DNA from: CBDCVY01 sp965223245 | GTDB taxonomy: Bacteria; Nitrospinota; Nitrospinia; Nitrospinales; Nitrospinaceae | NCBI GenBank assembly: GCA_965223245.1 | Contig: CBDCVY010000013.1 | Location: 3,658,001-3,722,000, forward strand | Direction: 5' to 3' | DNA length: 64,000 nucleotides | Shown here: piece after piece, positions 1 through 9,320 of the stretch | How positions within the stretch are numbered: position 1 is the first letter of the stretch | How the letters are laid out: every line of letters begins with the position of its first letter | Program-made: the position numbers and the translations under genes | Notes under the pieces: model-generated | Seen by the model: the letters and a program-made list of their open reading frames with translations, nothing else | Told to the model about the DNA's origin: nothing | Databases searched by the model: none

Positions 1-2
1 AT

Positions 3-932
3 GTTTTACCCACAGATACAATTCCCCCGGAACTGATCTTGTTAGGTGAAAGTCCAGTAAAAGTAGAAGCGGGTACAAGTTATGTAGATGCAGGAGCCAC
101 GGCTTTGGACAACGTAGATGGAGATTTAACTGCAAATATAAAAATCAGTGGTCTACCCATTGATACGTTCCAAATAGGAAATCATTCAGTACATTATGAA
201 GTAATGGATGCAGCAGGAAATTTAGCACATTTGGAGCGTAAAGTCATAGTCAAGGATACAACACCTCCTTCTATTACGGCTCCTTTAAATATTACCATGG
301 ACCAAACTGCTGAATTCACTACTGTTGATTTAGGAGACCCTGAGGTGGAGGATAGTATTGGAATGGGTCCAGTATTCAACAATGCGCCTAACAAGGGTTT
401 TCCTATTGGAAAGACTGAGGTTGTTTGGACTGCACAGGATACCTCTGGAAATGAAGCGACGGCAAATCAACTGGTCACCATCAATCCAGTTCCTGGTATT
501 CAATTACAAATTCTCATTGAAATTGTAAAAAATCTGGATATTAACTCTGGTATAAAAAACAGTTTGCTAGCTAAATTAAATTCTGCAGAAAATTCTTTAA
601 TGAGATCTGACCAAAGTGATGAGAAAACCGAAAATATGATACGAAAATATAAGAGGCATATCAGTTTTCTTATGAACCGTATGCGCTTTTTTATGCAATC
701 TCAAGATGAGGGATTAGAAAGGATATACCTCGATAATTTAAGAAAATATGTGAAAAGAGTTTATTCAAGGTACATTAGCTTAACTCATTTTCATAAAAAT
801 AGTGATCAAACGGCTAAAAATATTTTAAGAGCATTTGTCAATCAAGTTGAAGGACAATCCGGTAATAGGATTGATGCAACCCAATCAAAAATTATGATTG
901 ATAAAGCTAATTTTATTATCAGTCTGATTTAA
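3..932 (+). CDS. Secreted/surface protein with Ig-like and HYR domains, 3' part
   Basis: The reading frame is open to the left window edge, so this is the C-terminal part of a longer protein. About 309 codons are visible. The visible start carries a DUF5011/Ig-like module (VDAGATALDNVDGDLT, typical of these bacterial surface domains). A hyalin-repeat (HYR) module follows, beginning at DTTPPSITAP and containing the VVWTAQDTSGNEA signature. The last ~130 residues are charged, probably helical, and match no family I recognise. HYR and Ig-like repeats are usually found in exported adhesins or in stalks of secreted enzymes; the enzymatic or anchoring part would lie upstream. A hairpin followed by T-rich DNA lies about 55 bases after the stop. 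Confidence 0.7.
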   Translation, partial: VLPTDTIPPELILLGESPVKVEAGTSYVDAGATALDNVDGDLTANIKISGLPIDTFQIGNHSVHYEVMDAAGNLAHLERKVIVKDTTPPSITAPLNITMDQTAEFTTVDLGDPEVEDSIGMGPVFNNAPNKGFPIGKTEVVWTAQDTSGNEATANQLVTINPVPGIQLQILIEIVKNLDINSGIKNSLLAKLNSAENSLMRSDQSDEKTENMIRKYKRHISFLMNRMRFFMQSQDEGLERIYLDNLRKYVKRVYSRYISLTHFHKNSDQTAKNILRAFVNQVEGQSGNRIDATQSKIMIDKANFIISLI

Positions 933-987
933 TGTTTTTTTAAGGGAGAGGTCTTCCCCCCCGAGACCTTGTTATACCCTTTGCTGA

Positions 988-1030
988 GGAGCCGTCTCCT
1001 GTTGGGAGGCGGTTCCATATCAATTTTTTA
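988..1030 (+). terminator. Probable intrinsic terminator after the HYR protein gene
   Basis: Bases 988-999 pair with 1005-1016 in a 12-bp stem (two G-U pairs if transcribed rightward) around a 5-base loop. A T-rich tract follows at 1021-1038. A smaller hairpin (GGTCT/AGACC) lies just upstream around 946-969. The T run starts a few bases after the stem, so efficiency is uncertain. Confidence 0.5.
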
Positions 1031-1109
1031 ATTCTTTTGTTCCCGCCTAATTTAATTCTTGAGAATAAAATATAGTAGAATAGTGAGAAAATTAAAATAC
1101 GGAAACAAA

Positions 1110-1565
1110 ATGCAGCAGAAAAATGCAAAATTAAGAATCTTGTTTTTGTGCACAGGTAATTCTTGCCGTAGTCAAATGGCGGAAGGATGGGCAAAGAATT
1201 TGAAAGGTGAATCCATTGAGCCTCATTCTGCTGGTACAGATCCTCATGGTATGAATGAGAAGGCAATCCAGGTAATGGAAGAAGTAGGTGTGGATATCTC
1301 AGGACACCATTCTAAAAATGTAAATGAGGTAATGGATATCCCTTTTGATTTTGTGATAACGGTTTGTGGTGCAGCAGATGAAACTTGTCCATCTTTTCCC
1401 GGAAAAGCAAAAATTATTCATAAAGGATTTGATGATCCTCCTAAATTAGCAAAAGAAGCTAACTCAGAGGAGGAAGCTTTAATACATTATCGAAGAGTTA
1501 GAGATCAGATTAGGGAATTTATAGAAACGCTGCCCGAATTTCTCATCCAAAAAAGAAAGCTTTAA
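1110..1565 (+). CDS. arsC: Arsenate reductase, thioredoxin-coupled low-molecular-weight phosphatase type
   Basis: The protein has the LMW-PTPase fold signature: a P-loop FLCTGNSCRS near the N-terminus, and the two further cysteines of thioredoxin-type ArsC in VCGAADETCP. This family reduces arsenate to arsenite, with electrons passing through a Cys-Cys-Cys relay to thioredoxin. ATG 1110 is preferred (151 aa) over the TTG at 1059, because the 17 extra residues would be translated leader and a GGAAA precedes the ATG. No arsenite pump or ArsR lies beside it. A plain LMW protein tyrosine phosphatase is less likely given the paired distal cysteines. Confidence 0.85.
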   Translation: MQQKNAKLRILFLCTGNSCRSQMAEGWAKNLKGESIEPHSAGTDPHGMNEKAIQVMEEVGVDISGHHSKNVNEVMDIPFDFVITVCGAADETCPSFPGKAKIIHKGFDDPPKLAKEANSEEEALIHYRRVRDQIREFIETLPEFLIQKRKL

Positions 1566-1585
1566 AACAAGTAAGGATATGCGAA

Positions 1586-2698
1586 ATGACTTTTAAATTT
1601 TTTTTGAGGACCTGCAAACATTCATTTTATTTTTTTGGTTTGGTTACTCTGATGGTCCTTTTTAGTTTTTCATCAGCCGCTTGGGGTCATGAGGAAAAAT
1701 CTCTTTCGGTTGTCATTGTGGGGGATACGGGAATCGGTGAACGTTCTGCCAAAAACAGTTTTAAGCAAATTCAAAAGGAAATGCAAAACCAAAATGCTGA
1801 TATTATTTTGCATCTTGGAGATTTTGTATATCAACCGGATAAATTTCCAGATCATTGTCCGGATAATTATATTGATACCATTAGAAAAACTTTAGTGGAT
1901 CCTTATTCGATTCGAATTTTTGTTGCAGGGGATAATGATTTACCTCCACATAAATGGAAACCGAAAGCCTCAGGTTGTTGGGAAAAAATTGCACCTATGG
2001 CAACGCCTTTTGATTCAAACAATGCCAAACAAAATGGACCAGGAAAATTGGAGGGAGCTATAGAAATTGGACCTGCACTCTTTGTGGTATTAAATAATTA
2101 TGATTGGAAAAATCCGACTCCCTGGGTTCAGCCGCTTATTGAAAAAGCACGCCAACAAGAAAAATGGGTGATCTTTGCCCTTCACGAACCTCCTATAACG
2201 ACCGCTTGGTATCGCAAGCACAATCAGCATATTTTTGAGGATATAAATAATTTAAAGCCTGATTTAGTGTTATCAGGGAACCAGCATTCTTATGAACGTT
2301 TTTTTCCTGTTAAAAAATTGAACGACACATTTACTGTATTGGAAAAATCTTCTTACCCACAAGGGTCGGGGGTAACTTATATGGTTTCTGGAGGGGGAGG
2401 CGCTTTTTTTAAACCATTTGCAGACATGCAGGGGGTCAAAAAACGAATTGCCCCGGAAGAGATAAAAAGTTCCCTTGCTTTACGAAGCCTTATGTTTCAT
2501 TTTGTTAGCTTAAAAATAGACGAACATAAATTGATGGGTAAAACGTACCGCATTTGTCTCACTGTGGATGATGAATCCGCGAATCCTCGGTGGCGTCCGG
2601 ACGACCCCATGTGGGAAGAGGTTCAATTAGAATGTGATGGCAAACCCTCTGGAACAACAGTTTTCGATAATTTTGAAATTATCAAAAATGGTTCTTGA
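1586..2698 (+). CDS. Secreted calcineurin-like metallophosphoesterase
   Basis: 370 aa with an N-terminal membrane/signal segment (about residues 13-33, ending SSAAWG). The phosphoesterase motifs are GDTG (46-49), GDFVY (78-82) and HEPP (200-203). Two canonical motifs are altered. The GNHD/E position reads GDND (115-118), and the usual GHxH reads GNQH (231-234) within GNQHSYER. Overall it resembles acid-phosphatase (TRAP/PAP-like) members of the superfamily and probably acts in the periplasm. Substitution of metal-ligand positions makes activity uncertain. An AAGGA Shine-Dalgarno precedes ATG 1586. It starts 20 bases after arsC and may be co-transcribed. Confidence 0.75.
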   Translation: MTFKFFLRTCKHSFYFFGLVTLMVLFSFSSAAWGHEEKSLSVVIVGDTGIGERSAKNSFKQIQKEMQNQNADIILHLGDFVYQPDKFPDHCPDNYIDTIRKTLVDPYSIRIFVAGDNDLPPHKWKPKASGCWEKIAPMATPFDSNNAKQNGPGKLEGAIEIGPALFVVLNNYDWKNPTPWVQPLIEKARQQEKWVIFALHEPPITTAWYRKHNQHIFEDINNLKPDLVLSGNQHSYERFFPVKKLNDTFTVLEKSSYPQGSGVTYMVSGGGGAFFKPFADMQGVKKRIAPEEIKSSLALRSLMFHFVSLKIDEHKLMGKTYRICLTVDDESANPRWRPDDPMWEEVQLECDGKPSGTTVFDNFEIIKNGS

Positions 2699-2738
2699 CT
2701 AGATAAAGTTAATCTAAAAAGCTCAATGGATAAAATAA

Positions 2739-3680
2739 TTAAGAACCGAGGAAGGAGTTTATTTCATCAATGGTAGTTTTTACATCGGAAGCGGATTTGT
2801 CTAACGCCTTTTTTTCCTCATCAGTTAGTTTAAGCTCAATAATTTTATCAATACCTTCATGTCCTAACTCAACAGGAACTCCAAAAAATATATCTTTCCA
2901 ACCGTATTCTCCATCCAAATAAGCGGTGCAGGGTAATATACGCCGCTTATCCTGTAAAATCGCCTCAATCATTTTTACAACGGAAGCACCTGGGGCAAGA
3001 AAAGCACTTCCTTTTTTTAGATACCCAACAATTTCTGCTCCACCTTTTCGAGTTCGTTCAACTAAACGTTCAATTTGTTCGTGAGTCATAAGGTCGGTGA
3101 TCGAAATACCCGAAACAGTGGTGTAACGTGGCATGGGCACCATAGAGTCTCCATGACCCCCTAAAACCATTGCATCCACATCCACTAAAGAACAGGACAA
3201 TTCAAGAGAAACAAAAGTACGAAATCTTGCTGAATCCAGTACACCGGCCATGCCAATAACTTGTTTTCTAGATAAGCCGGAAACTTTTTTGGTTAGATAA
3301 ACCATGGCGTCTAAAGGATTTGAGACAACGATAATAATCGGGTCTTTTGAATATTTCATGATCTCTTCGGTAACACTCTTTACAATTTTTGCATTTGTAA
3401 TTAAAAGATCAGATCTATCTTGACCGGGTTTTCTAGGAACGCCTGCAGTAATTACTACGATATCTGAATCTTTGGTGTCACTATAATCATTTGTACCTTG
3501 AACGAGACTGTCAAAAACCTGAAGACAACCGGATTGTTGCAAATCTAATGCTTTTCCCTGGGGGATTCCCTCTACAATATCAATGAGAATGACGTTACCT
3601 AAATTTTTATATGCAATCAGTTGGGCAACAGTGGTGCCCACCTGCCCGGCTCCTACAACAGTGATTTTTCTTCGCATCAT
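2739..3680 (-). CDS. mdh: Malate dehydrogenase (NAD-dependent, LDH-like type)
   Basis: 313 aa with an N-terminal Rossmann motif GAGQVG (10-15). The substrate-binding segment PRKPGQDRSDLL carries the arginines that select dicarboxylates. Other family motifs are VSNPLDAMVYL, MAGVLDSARFR and the catalytic histidine in LGGHGDSMVPM. The length and the RKPGQDR loop fit the malate dehydrogenases of the lactate-dehydrogenase-like group rather than true LDH. It interconverts malate and oxaloacetate in the TCA cycle. An AGGAGCTGA Shine-Dalgarno lies just upstream of the ATGATG start. It converges with the phosphoesterase gene and is divergent from glnD. Confidence 0.93.
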   Translation of the reverse strand: MMRRKITVVGAGQVGTTVAQLIAYKNLGNVILIDIVEGIPQGKALDLQQSGCLQVFDSLVQGTNDYSDTKDSDIVVITAGVPRKPGQDRSDLLITNAKIVKSVTEEIMKYSKDPIIIVVSNPLDAMVYLTKKVSGLSRKQVIGMAGVLDSARFRTFVSLELSCSLVDVDAMVLGGHGDSMVPMPRYTTVSGISITDLMTHEQIERLVERTRKGGAEIVGYLKKGSAFLAPGASVVKMIEAILQDKRRILPCTAYLDGEYGWKDIFFGVPVELGHEGIDKIIELKLTDEEKKALDKSASDVKTTIDEINSFLGS

Positions 3681-4070
3681 TCAGCTCCTAAATTAAGTCA
3701 GAAACTCTTAAGGTGCAATTGACTGAGAAATTATTTTCCCAATGTTTTTTACTTATAAAAATCCCTAAACTTACGGGGAATATTTAAACTAATAAAAATT
3801 TGGTGAAATACAAATCCCTATTTTTAAAGGGAATACAAGAGCACAACTCAATGTAAATGAATGAGGTAAACTAAATTATACAACCCCTTTTGTCAAGAAT
3901 TTTTGCTAAGATCGAAAACGGTCTTTATTGAGAAAATTTGCTATAGTAATTTCCTACGTTAGAAATGGAAAGTTTTGCTCTTCCATTCTTAAGTGTTTTG
4001 TTTTATATCTGACCCTTGTAGATTTCCTTTTATTACAATTACATTCAGATTAATTTCATTTGGAATCACT
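3681..4070. other. Intergenic region between mdh and glnD
   Basis: AT-rich divergent spacer of about 390 bases. It should contain the promoters of mdh (leftward) and glnD (rightward). A TATAGT hexamer at 3942-3947 could be a -10 for glnD, but I see no convincing -35. No RNA gene or ORF with a ribosome-binding site was found. Confidence 0.4.
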
Positions 4071-6779
4071 TTGGCTTCTCTTCCCAAAAAATATCAATTC
4101 TCTATCGATTTTTCTTCTCTTGGAGATATTCCAAAAGATTCCAAAGAGAGATTGGATTATTTTCAAAAGTTTATGGGACTTTTGGAGGCGGAGAAGGGAA
4201 AAATTAAGCAGTGGCACAGATCTGGAGCAGGAGGAAGGGAAGTGGTCCAGGCCCATACCGGGCTTATTGATGAAACTATAAAATATGTAATTACTACCCT
4301 TGAAAAATTATCCGGCGTAAAAAATAAAACTCTTTTAGATAAGTTTGCTTTAGTGGCGGTGGGTGGTTATGGACGTGGAGAACTAAATCCTTGTTCTGAT
4401 ATTGACCTTTTGTTTCTTTATCAAGGTAAATTGGACAAAGCATTAGATTCTTTTATTCAGGATAGTATTTCTGTTCTTTGGGGGATCAATTTAGAAATTG
4501 GTCATAGTTGTCGAACCGTCAAGGATTGTCAAAGTCTGGCTCTCCAAGACACTACCATTCGAACCTCAATGGTCGAAATGCGACTCTTAATTGGAAATAT
4601 TAATTTGTACAAAAAACTTTCGAGTTCAATTCGAAAAAATGTTTTTAAGAAAAATTCTTTTAATTTTCTAAATGGTCAGCTAAAGGATTTCTTGACCCGA
4701 AAAGAAGCGAAAGAGGGAGTGACAAGTCAACCCGAACCGGATATAAAAAATGGTCCTGGAGGTTTGCGAGATTATCATTTAACACAATGGGCTGTGGCTA
4801 TTCGTTTCGAAGGGCAGTCTTATACGGAATTAAACCGACAGGATATTATTTCCACAAAAGAACTGGATGCATTAGAAAAATCAGTTGATTTTTTGTTAAG
4901 TGTAAGGAATGAGCTTCACTACTTAAAGAATAAAAAAACCGATAAACTGGACCTGGATGTTCAAAAACTTTTGGCAAAAAATTTAGGTTATAAAGAACCG
5001 AATGAAAGCGCGCGTGTAGAATTTTTTATGCATGATTATTATTGGCATGCCACAACTATAAGGCAAATAGCGGATGATGTTTTTAATAGGTGTTTAGAAG
5101 CGAAGCCATTAATTAAATCTGTCATTTCAAACCTAAGGCAAAAGAAATTGTCAAATGGGTTTTCTATTCGCCAATCACAATTAACTTTAATTGAAAATGA
5201 AGAGTCATTGCTGGGGAAAGATAAAGATCATTTTCTTAGAGTGTTTCAATATTGTAAGGAATACAACATTAAACCAAGTTCTAAATTGAAACGAGCAATA
5301 AGAGAAAACTTATTTCTTATAGATTCAGATTTCTTGCAAAAAGAATCTGTGAGTAGTTTTTTTACTGAGTTATTAGAAAGTCCTGATTCAGAAAAAATTT
5401 TAAGGCTGATGCATGAAATTGGAGTTTTAGGGCGTTTGTTGCCGGAGTTCGAGCAAATTCTTTTTCAAGTTAATTATGATTATTATCACCGTTATACAAC
5501 CGATGAGCACTCGCTTAGAATGGTAAAATTTTTAGAACAAATTCCTTTATTAGAAGAGGAGAACCTTGGCCGTATTCAGGAGATTTATTTAGATAATAAA
5601 GAATTACCAATACTTAAATTGGCCTGTCTGTTACATGCTTTGGGTGAAAAACGTCAAAAAAGAAAACAAACAATTAAATCAGCCCTTAAGAGAGTTGTTC
5701 TCGATTTAAAACTAAAAGAACACCAGCGAAAATCCCTGGCATTCCTTATAGAAAATTTGAATACGATGAATGAAACTTCTTTTCACCAAGATATTCATGA
5801 ACATTCTACAATTAAAAATTTTGGCGAACTGGTCCAATCCGTGGATCAACTTAATCTGTTGTTACTCATCAGTTATGCTGAATTGAAAGCTGTTGCGCCG
5901 GACACCTGGACTGCATGGAAAAAAATATTACTTTTAGAGCTTTATCATAGAACGCGTAATTTTTTAGTCCGACCCGAATCTTTAGAGGACAAGCCTAAAG
6001 CCACTCGCTTGGCAGTTATATCCTCTTTAAGAAAAGAAATATCTCAGGAAAAAATTATTGAACACTTTGATTTAATGCCTGAAGATTACCTTCAAATTGC
6101 CGATTCAAAAAATGTTATTGATCACATTCGATTAATAAATCAGTTAAAAGGCCAGTCCTTCGTATTCAAAACCCAATATAATGAGTCAGGAAAATTTTAT
6201 GATCTGATTCTATGTTGCCCCAGTAATATCAATGTAGTTAAAAACCTTATTGGTGCATTAACTGCAAAAGCTCTTAATATTCTTGGAGCTCAAATATTTT
6301 CTCGAAAAGATAATCTTGCCATCATAATTTTACAAATTGACGGCGAACAGGCCACCCAAATACACGGAGACGCTGATAAAATTTGGAAAATGGTCAAAGA
6401 TGATTTGATGGCTCTTATTGAAAAACGAATTACCCTCAACCATCTTCTTAAAGGGCGCACACGGTTGATAAATGAAAACAATTCTAAGGCTCCTATTTTG
6501 CCCAGGATTCAAACGGACAATTTCCCGGATAACTCTTATACCTTTATTAGAATTGAAGCAAAAGACCATCCTGGAATGTTGTATAAAATTGTACATTCTC
6601 TGGCAAAATTTGGTATTGAGCTGCACAGAGCTAAAATTTCAACAAAAGGGGGACGCGGGATTGATGTTTTTTCTGTTTCTCTTAGAAATGAAAAGATCAG
6701 CTTTCAACCTCTACTCAGAAAATTGAGAGAAAGTTTGATTACCGCACTCTTGGTCGAACGCTTAGAAGACTTATATTAA
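4071..6779 (+). CDS. glnD: [Protein-PII] uridylyltransferase GlnD with degenerate HD domain
   Basis: About 902 aa from TTG 4071, which has a GGA six bases upstream. The frame also opens at GTG 3993, but those 26 residues look like translated spacer. The nucleotidyltransferase motif is intact: GGYGRGE (98-104) and SDIDL with Asp110 and Asp112. The linker and two C-terminal ACT domains (around 705-760 and 815-870) are recognisable. The HD domain, normally the uridylyl-removing site, has lost key residues: HD reads His522-Ala523 (LLHALGE), the GGDHS segment reads KRKQT, and the later QHL histidine is absent. Transfer of UMP to PII is therefore expected but hydrolysis of PII-UMP is doubtful. No glnB or amtB is adjacent. 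Confidence 0.88.
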   Translation: MASLPKKYQFSIDFSSLGDIPKDSKERLDYFQKFMGLLEAEKGKIKQWHRSGAGGREVVQAHTGLIDETIKYVITTLEKLSGVKNKTLLDKFALVAVGGYGRGELNPCSDIDLLFLYQGKLDKALDSFIQDSISVLWGINLEIGHSCRTVKDCQSLALQDTTIRTSMVEMRLLIGNINLYKKLSSSIRKNVFKKNSFNFLNGQLKDFLTRKEAKEGVTSQPEPDIKNGPGGLRDYHLTQWAVAIRFEGQSYTELNRQDIISTKELDALEKSVDFLLSVRNELHYLKNKKTDKLDLDVQKLLAKNLGYKEPNESARVEFFMHDYYWHATTIRQIADDVFNRCLEAKPLIKSVISNLRQKKLSNGFSIRQSQLTLIENEESLLGKDKDHFLRVFQYCKEYNIKPSSKLKRAIRENLFLIDSDFLQKESVSSFFTELLESPDSEKILRLMHEIGVLGRLLPEFEQILFQVNYDYYHRYTTDEHSLRMVKFLEQIPLLEEENLGRIQEIYLDNKELPILKLACLLHALGEKRQKRKQTIKSALKRVVLDLKLKEHQRKSLAFLIENLNTMNETSFHQDIHEHSTIKNFGELVQSVDQLNLLLLISYAELKAVAPDTWTAWKKILLLELYHRTRNFLVRPESLEDKPKATRLAVISSLRKEISQEKIIEHFDLMPEDYLQIADSKNVIDHIRLINQLKGQSFVFKTQYNESGKFYDLILCCPSNINVVKNLIGALTAKALNILGAQIFSRKDNLAIIILQIDGEQATQIHGDADKIWKMVKDDLMALIEKRITLNHLLKGRTRLINENNSKAPILPRIQTDNFPDNSYTFIRIEAKDHPGMLYKIVHSLAKFGIELHRAKISTKGGRGIDVFSVSLRNEKISFQPLLRKLRESLITALLVERLEDLY

Positions 6780-6795
6780 TCAATATTTCTCGATA

Positions 6796-7647
6796 ATGGT
6801 GATGGATAAGTTGTCTGCTAATGATATTCCTCAACTTTATGAACTATCTCAAGAAGCGGGATGGGAACATTCTATAGAGGATTGGAAAACTATTCTAAAT
6901 GTGGGATTGATGTATGGTCTGCGATCCACAAAGAATGATTTAGTGGCTTGTGCGGGTATTTTTAAATTTGGTAAAGAGCTGTCATCTATCGGAATGGTTC
7001 TAGTTAGCCCTAAAGAACAGGGAAAAGGGTTGGGGAAAAAATTAATCAACCATTTATTGCATGAGGGACAATGTTTTTCCTCCAGAATTATGCTAGTCGC
7101 AGGGGTTAAAGCTAAATCATACTATGAAAACTTTGGTTTTCAACAAGTTGAATCTATATCGAAATTGGTGGGTGAAAAACTTTCTTGGGAATTTAATATT
7201 CCAAAAGACTCACAAATGAAAGTAACCTCAATCACACATGGTGATTTGAAGATTTTGAATCAAATTGACAGTCAGATTACAGGAGGAAATCGCGAGCGAA
7301 TGATTCAAGCAAGATTTGAACAATCTCAATTAGGTGCATTAATCAAGAATTTAAAGGGAGTGGTTTTGGGTTACGGGATAGGGTCCATAAATGGAAAACA
7401 TCTATTTATAGGCCCTATTGAGGCCTTCAGTCGATACGTTGTTTTTAAAGTAATTCAAGCCTTAACAAAAAATCATAATGGTCGTATTAGACTGGATGTA
7501 TTAGACCGGCATGATGAATTAATTAATCAATTAATTTCAATGGGATTTAGAAGCGAAGCCCAACAACCTATTATGAGTTTAAATGGTGAATCTCTTCCAG
7601 GTAAGCGAGACCATCTTTTTGCTTTATCTTCACAGGCGTTTGGATAA
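6796..7647 (+). CDS. GNAT-family N-acetyltransferase with two GNAT-like halves
   Basis: 283 aa. The N-terminal half has an acetyl-CoA binding segment (VSPKEQGKGLGKKLI, motif A) and the strand-turn YYENFGFQQVE near the end of the domain. The C-terminal half (about 140-283) resembles the Acetyltransf_18/YitH-type second domain, ending in MGFRSEAQQPIMSL. The substrate is unknown; members of this two-domain group are not well characterised. It lies 16 bases after glnD and probably shares its transcript. A strong terminator follows. Confidence 0.75.
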   Translation: MVMDKLSANDIPQLYELSQEAGWEHSIEDWKTILNVGLMYGLRSTKNDLVACAGIFKFGKELSSIGMVLVSPKEQGKGLGKKLINHLLHEGQCFSSRIMLVAGVKAKSYYENFGFQQVESISKLVGEKLSWEFNIPKDSQMKVTSITHGDLKILNQIDSQITGGNRERMIQARFEQSQLGALIKNLKGVVLGYGIGSINGKHLFIGPIEAFSRYVVFKVIQALTKNHNGRIRLDVLDRHDELINQLISMGFRSEAQQPIMSLNGESLPGKRDHLFALSSQAFG

Positions 7648-7700
7648 TTAAAACTCCTCTGAAACCTTTTCATTAGGTCCAGAGGAGTTAAAATTTTTTT
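7648..7700 (+). terminator. Strong intrinsic terminator after the acetyltransferase
   Basis: A 10-bp perfect stem AACTCCTCTG (7652-7661) / CAGAGGAGTT (7680-7689) contains an inner ACCT/AGGT pairing. A run of T follows at 7694-7700. Flanking A and T runs would also let it act leftward on the converging haem-protein gene. Confidence 0.85.
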
Positions 7701-7742
7701 CCATCAATATTGAATCGATGGATATCAAAATAAAAAATATTT

Positions 7743-8468
7743 TTATTTATAAATTGAAACGCTGATGGCACCCCCAAGGTCACCTTCGTGGCCTCCAGAT
7801 TTACCAGCATGGATTCCAGCACCTGCGTCACCACCGTGACATCCCATACAGCCGGCTTTATAATACTCAGGCAGAATTAAGCGGAAAGCTTTTTTGCCAT
7901 TGTGAGTAGTTAATTCTGAAAAGGTTTGACCTTTTTTCCAATCCCCTTTGAGAAATTTCCCGTCAATAACACCTTTTTCCCAATCATCTGCTTTGTTAGA
8001 AGCATTCACTAAATATTTATCTTGGGTAGTAAGTTTAAGGTACATTTTACCACCCGAGGTTTCACCAAATCGTGTGGCTGCTTTTCTTGCAAAAATTGCG
8101 GGAAGAAAACGCCCTTTGGGGTCTAAATCTTTATCTTTCCCACTAATGACATCTCCAACCACTCCTTTAATAGCAGTAAGCAGAACATCCTGGGCTTTTC
8201 CTAAATCCCCGGAGCCTTTTTCAAAACCTTTTCCAGCTATTTTTGCATAATTATCTTTAGTAATTGCAAGGAATTTGTCTACGTCAATTCCTGCCCCAGT
8301 GGGATTTTTGATCAGCGGTTTATTCTGAACCAAAACCGCTCTCGAGGATTTTAATAATAAAGTCAATTCTTTAGCTATTGCTTCATCATTGCTTGCCAAA
8401 ACCGAGGTGGCGCTAAAACCAATCATCAAACAAAACATCATCACAAAAGAAAACAAAAATTTTCTCAT
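7743..8468 (-). CDS. Periplasmic c-type haem protein, DUF3365 (Tll0287-like) domain
   Basis: 241 aa with a Sec signal peptide (cleavage near SVLASNDE) and a DUF3365-like body. A single haem c attachment motif CMGCH (207-211) sits in the C-terminal part. DUF3365 is a PAS-like haem-sensing or electron-transfer domain, often found at the front of histidine kinases or as a small soluble cytochrome. This protein has no transmembrane or kinase part, so a free periplasmic haem protein is inferred. GGGGAGGA lies just upstream of ATG 8468. The tail after the haem motif is rich in Gly and His. Confidence 0.82.
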   Translation of the reverse strand: MRKFLFSFVMMFCLMIGFSATSVLASNDEAIAKELTLLLKSSRAVLVQNKPLIKNPTGAGIDVDKFLAITKDNYAKIAGKGFEKGSGDLGKAQDVLLTAIKGVVGDVISGKDKDLDPKGRFLPAIFARKAATRFGETSGGKMYLKLTTQDKYLVNASNKADDWEKGVIDGKFLKGDWKKGQTFSELTTHNGKKAFRLILPEYYKAGCMGCHGGDAGAGIHAGKSGGHEGDLGGAISVSIYK

Positions 8469-8653
8469 AGGACGTCCTCCCCTTTTATTAAAAGGAATAA
8501 TATTGGTATAAATAACAAGGATTTCGAGAAAGGATTATAATAGAAACAAAACAAAATAATAAAAATAATTGATAAAGTTTATTTAACTAGTGGTTTTTCA
8601 ATGACTTTTAATTAGAAATTAGTTTGGTATTAAGAAGAAAATCGATTTAATAT

Positions 8654-8687
8654 TAAGAAAATTCCTAAAATTTTAGGAATTTTCTTA
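8654..8687. repeat. 34-bp perfect palindrome
   Basis: Bases 8654-8670 are the exact reverse complement of 8671-8687, with no spacer. It starts TAAGAAAATTCCTAAAA. There is no uridine tract on either side, so it is not a typical intrinsic terminator. It could be a protein-binding site, a cruciform, or the remnant of an inverted repeat. Confidence 0.8.
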
Positions 8688-9295
8688 TGGAGTTTTACGA
8701 TATAGGCTTTCGCTTTAGCCCTCTTTTTTTTAATAATAAATTAAAAACAACAGATTTGGGAAACTAAAAAGGGATCTTTAAAATAGTGAAATTGCCCAAA
8801 AGTACTTAATTTAGGTGGGCGCGTATTTGTTTTTGAATTAAAAAACTTTTGGATCATTTAAATAATTCAATTCAAGCCTTTCGATGAAACTATGAAAACT
8901 GGCAATATGTTTTTAATGAGAACTAAATTATTAAAAAAATTGAATCTACTTAAATAAACTTTCTGAAGGGCAAACGTTTAAAAATATGAAAATAAAGGAA
9001 ATTTATTGTAAAAAGGGTGAAAAGAAAATGGAAAGCAAAAAATCATTTTTAATACTCATGGCTTAATGTAAAATAATTTAAAGAGGGTCAAAGTCTTTGA
9101 TTTTATAAGTTTAAGGAATAGTATTGCTGAAAACTTATTTGATGAAATCTAATGAATTCCAAACCGTTGTAAAAGAGTTCTAAAATAAAAATCCTATAAA
9201 ATTAGCTTTTTTAACTTATAATATAACCCCCTGGGAAATTAAAGGAATTAATAGTTGGAGAGATCAAAAATCAATTTTTTATCCTTTAAGGACCC

Positions 9296-9320
9296 TGTAA
9301 AAAAGAGTAGCTTTTTTACA
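9296..9320. other. Hairpin in the gene-less region
   Basis: TGTAAAAAAG (9296-9305) and CTTTTTTACA (9311-9320) form a 10-bp perfect stem with a 5-base loop. A short T/A-rich segment follows. It could be the terminator of an unrecognised small RNA, but no promoter was identified. Confidence 0.45.

Noticed and set aside
940..1266. 108-codon leftward frame
   Set aside because: It covers a terminator and the start of arsC, has no domain, and its end is compositionally odd.
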